NCBI GenBank assembly: GCA_028023455.1
Contig: JAQFVV010000030.1
Location: 4,976,501 to 5,040,500 of the forward strand
DNA from: Epiperipatus broadwayi
Taxonomy: Eukaryota > Onychophora > Udeonychophora > Euonychophora > Peripatidae
Reading direction: 5' to 3'
DNA length: 64,000 nt
The notes under the pieces were generated by a model. It saw only the letters and a list, made by a program, of their open reading frames with translations. It made no database searches and was not told where the DNA came from. The translations under genes were made by a program, and so were the position numbers. Positions 57,512 through 64,000 of the stretch are shown in pieces. Numbering within the stretch: position 1 is the first letter of the stretch; every line of letters begins with the position of its first letter.

Positions 57512-59600
57512 ACCCATAGACCGTTATAGTAAACCTTTACAGATTACTCTAGCTTGCTGTGTGTGGCAATATATATACCGAGTTTTGCCTGTTTTAATTT
57601 AAAGTAAGTTGGTAATTTACTATTATTAGTTTCAATATATTATTTAAGTTATATTAATTCTTAAATAGTGCTTCTAATTGATGTTTGTAATTGAGAGTGT
57701 GATTATTCTTCAAATAATTGGATCTCAACAAAATCCTTATTATTCGATAATCTAATTGTTAATGAATATTATTAAATTCGTTAAAAAGAATAGCCATGAT
57801 CTCTGGGATATCCATAGGATAGTAATAATTATTTAGATCAATTTAATCTGTATTTTTAAAATTATCTTTATAGTTTTATTTTTAGAGTATAAGAGAGTAG
57901 CTTAATAAATATTTTATATGAAGTATTATGTTAGTCATTGTGTGTTGTAGAGATTTTCCTAATGTTTATAATAGGATAATAGCTGGGGAGTTTCTACAAT
58001 AGCAATACCATTGTGAAGTATATTTCATATGTTTCTCAATGTTTAAACCTTTGTTTATGACCAATCCTGTAAAGTCTATCTTATGTTGTGTTTGGTTAGT
58101 TAAATAGTCTCACATTCGCTTAAGGTGTTTCATTTTCATTCGTTTCTTCCAGGGAAGTCACAATATATAGTGTGTTCATTCATGCAAAAAAGAGAAAATA
58201 ATACAAAAATTACTGTAATGTAGCTTTATTTTCTTAAATAATATGGATAACAAATATTCTTTTTCTTCAATAACTTTTTTTTCTTTGTGGAATTATAATA
58301 GCAATATTATTATCAGTATATTATGACCTTTCTATTTGTTTTGATATTTATAAGTCCATATTGTCTTCAGAATCTGTACAGTTACCCCTACTTGCTATTA
58401 TCCATTTCAGATTCTGTTCTTCAAATTTAAGCTTTCTGTTGAAATATTAGAACATTTCGCTGGTTTTTTCTATCATTAATAAATTGATCGCTTTCATTTT
58501 ATCACTTCAGAAAGATAGTTTTATGAATTTTCTTACAGGGTTGTACATAGTCCACAAATATTAATGTTTTTATTTTTTGTTTGTTTACATTTTATTTTTG
58601 CATACTGTGTAACTGATGATGTAGTGTATATTGTTAAGCACTTATTGTGGTTTCATTGCATAATACAATTTAATTGACATTAACTATAATTAGCACTTTA
58701 ATAATAAAGTTAATACTACTTTTTTTATAAATATATTTAAATGTTTATTTTTTTCATTGTAAAACACCCCCCCCCAAACTAGGAATGCCTAAAGGCTCAA
58801 AATCTTTATTCCCTCTTTTTTTTTTAAAAAAAAAAAGAGATAAAAGTTACATTATATATATTGTATATGGTAAATTAGAAAAAAGTTATTCTATTAATTA
58901 ATTAGCAAAATAATTTGCTTTCCCAACTATTAAATTTAAAAAAATTAAGAATATTTTCTATTGATGAAATGCTGTTTTAGCAACAACAATGAAAACTTAT
59001 GAAATTTTGACTTTATTTATATTAATATAATATCAATTTCTCTTATATGTGTATTTCATTTTTTTTCTTGTATTCCTACGTGCTTTAAATATGTAAATGA
59101 TTTTATATAAGGTTTCACTGTAAATCAATTTATTTTATAACAAAGTATAAAATTAAAACTTTAATGAAAGAGAAAACAATACTTAGTTATGAATGATTTT
59201 TCACAGCACTTAGCATTTTATGGTTAGTAAAAAATTAAAATATATAAAATTAAAATTACCCTTTTATCAATTTTTAACTTTTTATTTTTAATTTTAAATT
59301 GGATTTCTGGCTTTGTGGAATGAATTCTTCCATTTCATCATTACCAGATTGCAATATTAACACACTGTATAGAAGTGTGGACTTTCACTGCATGCATGTA
59401 TCATTTAATCACATATATAATGTTTTATTCATTGTTGCTGATTATTCATGCAGTTTTTTTATTGTCATCTGGATGTTTGTTTGATCCAGTTTCCTGCTCA
59501 ATGGACTTTCTTGACATGCTGTTGACTCCACTCGCTTGAGACGGCTGAATTCATTTCTCAGAGCTTTGGGGAAAGTTTTTAAAACCACATTTTAGGGCTA
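57512..59600. other. AT-rich non-coding DNA
   Basis: Contains the family C-related half repeat (57545-57595) ending ACCGAGTTTTGCCTGTTTTAA. A poly-C run is at 58768. No coding evidence in the rest. Confidence 0.4.
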
Positions 59601-59610
59601 GATTTCTTAT

Positions 59611-59910
59611 TTTAACAGCAAGCCTTTTCCCTTTCTTCTTTGCACAGAGATATCTCTGCATTATCATTAGATATCAGATAGAAAAGGTTTTTGAGGAGAG
59701 ACATAGCTTTGTCAAAATCAAGATTAGCCAAAACCATGGGGGTGGCCTGTACTTGAAGAACCTTGCATGTCTGAGGTCCAATGATAAAGACCAGAATAGC
59801 CCATTTTAATTTAGACCCTTTGATTTGATTAGCTGGCCTTGGTCAATTTTCAGGATAGGCTGGATTAATTTCTTCAATTGATCCGATGTTTCCCCCCTCT
59901 TTGCTGCCAT
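59611..59910 (-). pseudogene. Unrecognised decayed ORF
   Basis: Minus strand: MAAKRGETSDQLKKLIQPIL KIDQGQLIKSKGL, then a one-base shift near 59805, then KWAILVFIIGPQTCKVLQVQ, TPMVLANLDFDKAMSLLKNL, ISNDNAEISLCKEEREKA and a stop at 59613. Codon use and amphipathic helices look protein-like, and the sequence is less AT-rich than its flanks. I do not recognise the family; a transposon-encoded accessory or gag-like protein is one possibility. Confidence 0.4.
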
Positions 59911-59934
59911 GTGAGAAGAACAAAAAATCTTTTA

Positions 59935-62800
59935 TTTAATAATGAACAAATATCCACTCATAGTTGATCCAATTGATGCATTAATAATGTTAGTTTTCAT
60001 TTTTTTAAAATTTTACATATCTAACAAACCAAGGGGAGAAGACCCTGCTTTTATTGTTTACGAGTAACCACTCGTATTTGATTCAAAATTTTTATTGGTG
60101 TGCTAATAATGTTGGCAGTCAAGCATTAGATTATTGACAAAAGATTTAAAGACCACAGTGGTAAGACCTTATTGTTTTAAACTTTTGCCTTAGGGTTAAA
60201 AAAGAAACTTATTATATCAACTTTATCAAACTGTTGTATTTATATATGAATTATTATATAAATACTTGTGCATAAATATGATTGTTAATCTATATTTATT
60301 AATATAACATAAAACAAATGTACACTTGTGTATTTGGATTATAACATCTGCTACTGTTGGTAGTTCTAGGGTGAATTATAGAAAGAGACTCCCAAGTCCC
60401 CTTATAATTTTACCCACTGCTCCAGCTGTTTTGTGACAGCCTGCCTTGTAAGTAGGTGTGGTGCAACTTCCAGGTATACTCTGACAGTTTGCCTCATGTC
60501 TGCTGCATTTTCTAGTAGCTTTCAGCCCTGAAAGTGGAGTTCCCTCATTGTGTTACCCATTTAGCTTGGCAGTTGATATCTCTGGGAGAATGTGTATTCT
60601 GCCATTTAGGTTTGACAGTAGTTTTCTGGAGAATGGGTATTTTGCCTTTCAGCTTTGTGACAATAGTTTTCTGACCTCAACCTCCAAATGTATTGACTAT
60701 TTATTGCCAGCTCCCCATCCATAATAGAAATTCAGATTTAGTCAGCATTATCACCTATTGACCAATTCTCACCATAAGTTATCTAACTGCATAGATAAGA
60801 TGGAATCTGGACTAGTCTATTATTTAAAGGCAAAGTGAAATATGACAAATAAAATTTCTTCAGAATGTTTGGATTTTTAAGTTGAACAAAGGCTTTTTGA
60901 TTACTAGAATGGCTGAATTTATCCATTAAAATTTATGCTTAAATCACCAATCCATTCAAACACTATGGATTTCTTTAATAAGTTAGATTTATCAAAATTA
61001 AAAAAATTCCAACTTAGACATTCATAAAATAATTTTTACTTCACAATATTTCTTAGATTAATCAAAACATCAACACAAATTTTTTTAACATTACTTTAAA
61101 ATGTATTCTTTTTATTTCTTTTGCCAATAAATATCCTACACTTATTGAGCATAAGTACCATTTTTTTCTTTTTATTATTATAGATATTATTAATATATTT
61201 TATATAATAATTAAAAAAAAATCTGAACACTTTACTGAAAAAAAAAAGGGTGCCTGCTATTAGCATGTGTGTGTGTGTGTGGTATATGTGTGAAAATATG
61301 GTAATTAGTTATGGCCTTTTTAAAATAAAAAATTGGATGCTTCAATTAGAATGCAAATTATCAACTTTCATTGGTTTATTTTTTTTAGTTTTAAATCATA
61401 ATTATTTAACAAGAGAAAAAAAAATAGAACAAAGAAATTTTAAAAATATGCTGTAAAAACAGATAAGGCTGTGAAAGCTGGTAATTTTACCTATTTAAGT
61501 AAAGCATCATAATTTTAAAAATATATATATTAATTTTGCTTTATTAAAATTCAATAAGTGCATGCAATTATAATTATTTATCATAATTAGTATTTCTAAA
61601 AAATTATTACAAAAGATAATAATACATGTATAATATTTCACTACAACTCTAACACATAATGAACTCTGGTAATCGAGATCCATAAATCCTGACTCCAACT
61701 TTTGTTGACATTTTCTGTGCTTGAATTTATAAACTCTTGAGCAATAAACCATTTTAATGTCTTTTTTTTTTAATTATAAATCTAAGTAGCATGAATATTT
61801 TATAAAACGAAAAAAAAATTTACACTTAACCGGTTCATAGGTCACTCATAATTAATTGTTTCTATTTATAAAAAAAAAACCATTCTGAAGTTCAGTAAAA
61901 ATTGTGAATGATTACTGCAAGGCTGGAGGAAGGCGGTAAGGAAGGCATGAGGATGCCGATATAAGATAAGAGGTGTGCGGAAACGATGTAGAATTAAGAA
62001 TACATTTATTTTTGATCTGTATGAGACTCATTATTTCTACAAACTAAGGAAATATAAACATATTACTATAGGGTTTGAATATTCTTGTAGCAATTTTGGT
62101 TTAGTTTTAAAAACACCCACTTGTAAAAAAAACAAAAAGGACAATACACTAATAAAATGCATAATATTGTATATATGTGAATAAATGAGTTAAAATAGAA
62201 TCAGTTAAAGTAGTATACACATAATGGTAAAGCTAAATAGTGACAAACCTTTAATGTAATAATTAAATGTGTTGATGTGTGTGTAAATGTTTCTCTGGTA
62301 TATTTAAATATAAAACAATACCATTTTAAAATATTTAGGTAAAATTATTTTAAATCTGAAATAGTGTTAAAATTAATTGAATTACTCTATAAACAATTAA
62401 GTAAGATATAAGTAAAACTAGCAAATTTCATTTCTTAGAAAATCACCAATTATCTTCTTAGCATTTTTAAAAATGAAAAAAAAATGTTGTCAATTACTTA
62501 AAGTTTACCATGTTAATGGATTGATTCAAAAGATAAACTTTCATCATTATTTATTATTCTAATAGGAATAACTCTTTTTCTCTGTGTGTGATTTTATAAT
62601 AAAAGCACCTAAGGTTTTCATTTTCATTGAAAGTCTTAAAGACTTTAGGTGTACTCTAGATTATAAAGGATATTTGTTTTTATTTATTATATATAGATTA
62701 TAAAATATAATAATACAGCAAAGGTACATCCACTTTTTCTTTTAAAATATATATGTTCTACAATAATAACAAATAAAAAATCCTTCTCCTTTTTTCTTTT
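59935..62800. other. Non-coding DNA with local duplications
   Basis: 60540-60680 holds an imperfect duplication: CTGGGAGAATGTGTATTCTG and CTGGAGAATGGGTATTTTGC with TTTGACAGTAGTTTTCTG / TGTGACAATAGTTTTCTG. 60795-60850 matches the repeat at 18775-18812. 62605-62655 can form a hairpin (CACCTAAG...CTTTAGGTG). No gene supported. Confidence 0.4.
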
Positions 62801-62844
62801 CAAAAACTTTATTTTTTATCTCAATACTGAACATATATATACAT

Positions 62845-62902
62845 TAATATACAAAACTCCAACGTTTCAACTGTTTTATCTCATACAGTCATTTTCAAGG
62901 AT
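62845..62902 (-). repeat. Penelope-type 3' terminal hairpin motif
   Basis: Minus strand CTTGAAAATG, hairpin ACTGT...ACAGT, TTGAAACGTTGGAGTTTTG. A hairpin followed by GAAACGTTG occurs near the ends of many Penelope-like elements and resembles a decayed hammerhead core. It lies about 400 bases beyond the GIY-YIG stop codon, where the element's 3' end is expected. Confidence 0.5.
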
Positions 62903-63275
62903 CTGCAACAATATTAAATACATATCAACAAATAAACTTCAATTACATAAAAACTTTAAACATATAGTAATATATTTTACTTACAGCTTTCTCCCACTGC
63001 TATATTTTATTACTCTTTTTTTTTTTTATTTACATTGTTTAATTACAATATATCTTAAAATCATCCAAGAAACTTTCTATACAAATTTAAATACCAACTC
63101 TAATTTCCAAAAACCTCCCCCTTTCTTTAAATTTTATCTAAAACCCATCTTAAAACTACATTCCTAAACTATATATTTAAATGAATATAAAACAAATTTA
63201 AACATCCCCCCCCCCTCTCTCTCTTTTATACAAAAAAACTTCTAACAATTTACCTAAACCCATTAAGCATTTATT

Positions 63276-64000
63276 TTAATTATACAGTAATTTATATTCC
63301 TTATCTACTCCATTAATTCTATTTAGAGTAGGATTATATTTTTTTATATAAAAAAATTCTTTAACCATCCTTTCCTTGTAATTTTTAACCCTTTCTAACA
63401 TTTTAATACTAAATTCTTTATGACCTAAACCTTTACAATGAATGTAAATATTTGAATTTTTGTCATATAAATGTTGTCTAAGTCTAGTTTTTAATTTATT
63501 CTTAGTTGTACCAATATATGAAACCTTACCCCCTCCCTCTTACAATTTAAACATTCAATTAAATATATTCCATTCATTTTGTCAGTTTCTATATTTTTTG
63601 TATCATTGATTAAATTTCCTAAATTCAATTTCTTTTTATATACTGGTTTAATAATTAACCTACTTTCCCCTTTGTATTTATTATTTATACTTTTTATAAT
63701 CTTTTTAATCTTCATAAAAGTATCTCTAGAAACATTGTAACTATTATATATAAAATTATTTACATCTTTCCCATTGTTTCTCTTCTTTATTATTTTTTTA
63801 ATATTTCTTTTATTACATAATTTATCAATAATTTTAACTGGATAATTATTTTTTATACCTTCCTCTTTTATATTACTAATTTCTTTTATAAACAATTTTT
63901 CTTCAGAACATAAATTAATTGCTCTGTTTATCCTATTATTAATAATATTAATTTTATGTTCATATTCAATGTCTGAATCCCAACTACTTAACAAACCACA
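63276..64000 (-). pseudogene. Penelope-like element: RT C-terminus and GIY-YIG endonuclease (partial)
   Basis: The frame is open to the right edge. It reads HKINIINNRINRAINLCSEE, IKNNYPVKIIDKL (RT thumb region typical of Penelope-like elements), a basic linker (NKRNIKKIIKKRN), then MNGIYLIECLNCK. A frameshift at a G-run (about 63525-63530) leads into KVSYIGTTKNKLKTRLRQH, FSIKMLERVKNYKERMVKEF, FYIKKYNPTLNRINGVD and a stop at 63278-63276. GIY, YIG, the Arg/His, Glu and Asn of the GIY-YIG nuclease are all present, so only the indel breaks it. The nuclease nicks target DNA for reverse transcription. Confidence 0.88.

Noticed and set aside
61260-61290. GT microsatellite as a regulatory or Z-DNA site
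   Set aside because: Short (about 10 dinucleotides) and without context; no function can be inferred.

Overview
The window looks like nuclear DNA from an AT-rich animal genome, most likely an invertebrate; I cannot name the clade. The reasons are very sparse coding, polypyrimidine/AG splice acceptors, LINE, Penelope-like, LTR, hAT and Merlin remnants, tRNA-derived retroposons with target duplications, and a 500-base scaffold gap (33039-33538). There are no bacterial operons, rRNA, CRISPR arrays or convincing functional tRNA genes.

Two host genes can be supported, both on the minus strand. At the left edge (1-636) is the first coding exon of a secreted or membrane leucine-rich-repeat protein, with signal peptide, cysteine-rich LRR cap and about six repeats, running off the window. 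At 41477-42019 is a complete 180-residue homologue of BLOC-1 subunit 3 (lysosome-related organelle biogenesis), preceded by a splice acceptor.

The rest is mobile DNA in several layers. 4.9-6.55 kb is a 1.65-kb inverted-repeat element with an exact 8-bp target duplication. 11.85-13.1 kb holds three short inverted-repeat elements, two of them hAT-like, with 7/8 or exact 8-bp duplications. 14.5, 16.1, 19.0, 38.1, 38.4 and 47.1 kb hold foldback elements. 24.96-25.34 kb is a dead hAT transposase end and 56.6-57.5 kb a dead Merlin transposase between long inverted repeats. A ~3-kb LINE-derived block occurs twice in inverted orientation (27.76-38.3 kb and 46.86-49.78 kb). The left copy is split by two TG...CA insertions (28613-33558 and 34414-37032), which can be delimited exactly by comparison with the intact right copy. 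The BLOC-1 gene sits between the two copies. 49-52.5 kb (minus) and 52.8-55.9 kb (plus, RTE-type) are two decayed LINEs lying head to head. The right edge (63.28-64 kb, minus) is the RT C-terminus and GIY-YIG endonuclease of a Penelope-like element.

The most interesting signal is a set of hammerhead-ribozyme-like motifs in three dispersed repeat families. Family C lies in a short element with gene-like ends at 2.6, 9.6, 11.0 (two motifs in tandem), 41.0 and 44.1 kb. Family B lies at 21.4, 23.6, 24.6, 24.8 and 44.7 kb, and two of these copies are joined to a tRNA-like promoter module. Family A lies at 17.85, 27.9 and 49.6 kb next to LINE C-terminal fragments. Each shows a CUGANGA core or a near relative, a stem II hairpin, GAAA, a very short (often palindromic) stem III, a UC cleavage site and a complementary stem I. 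This suggests a population of retrozyme- or SINE-like ribozyme elements; most copies here carry disabling changes.
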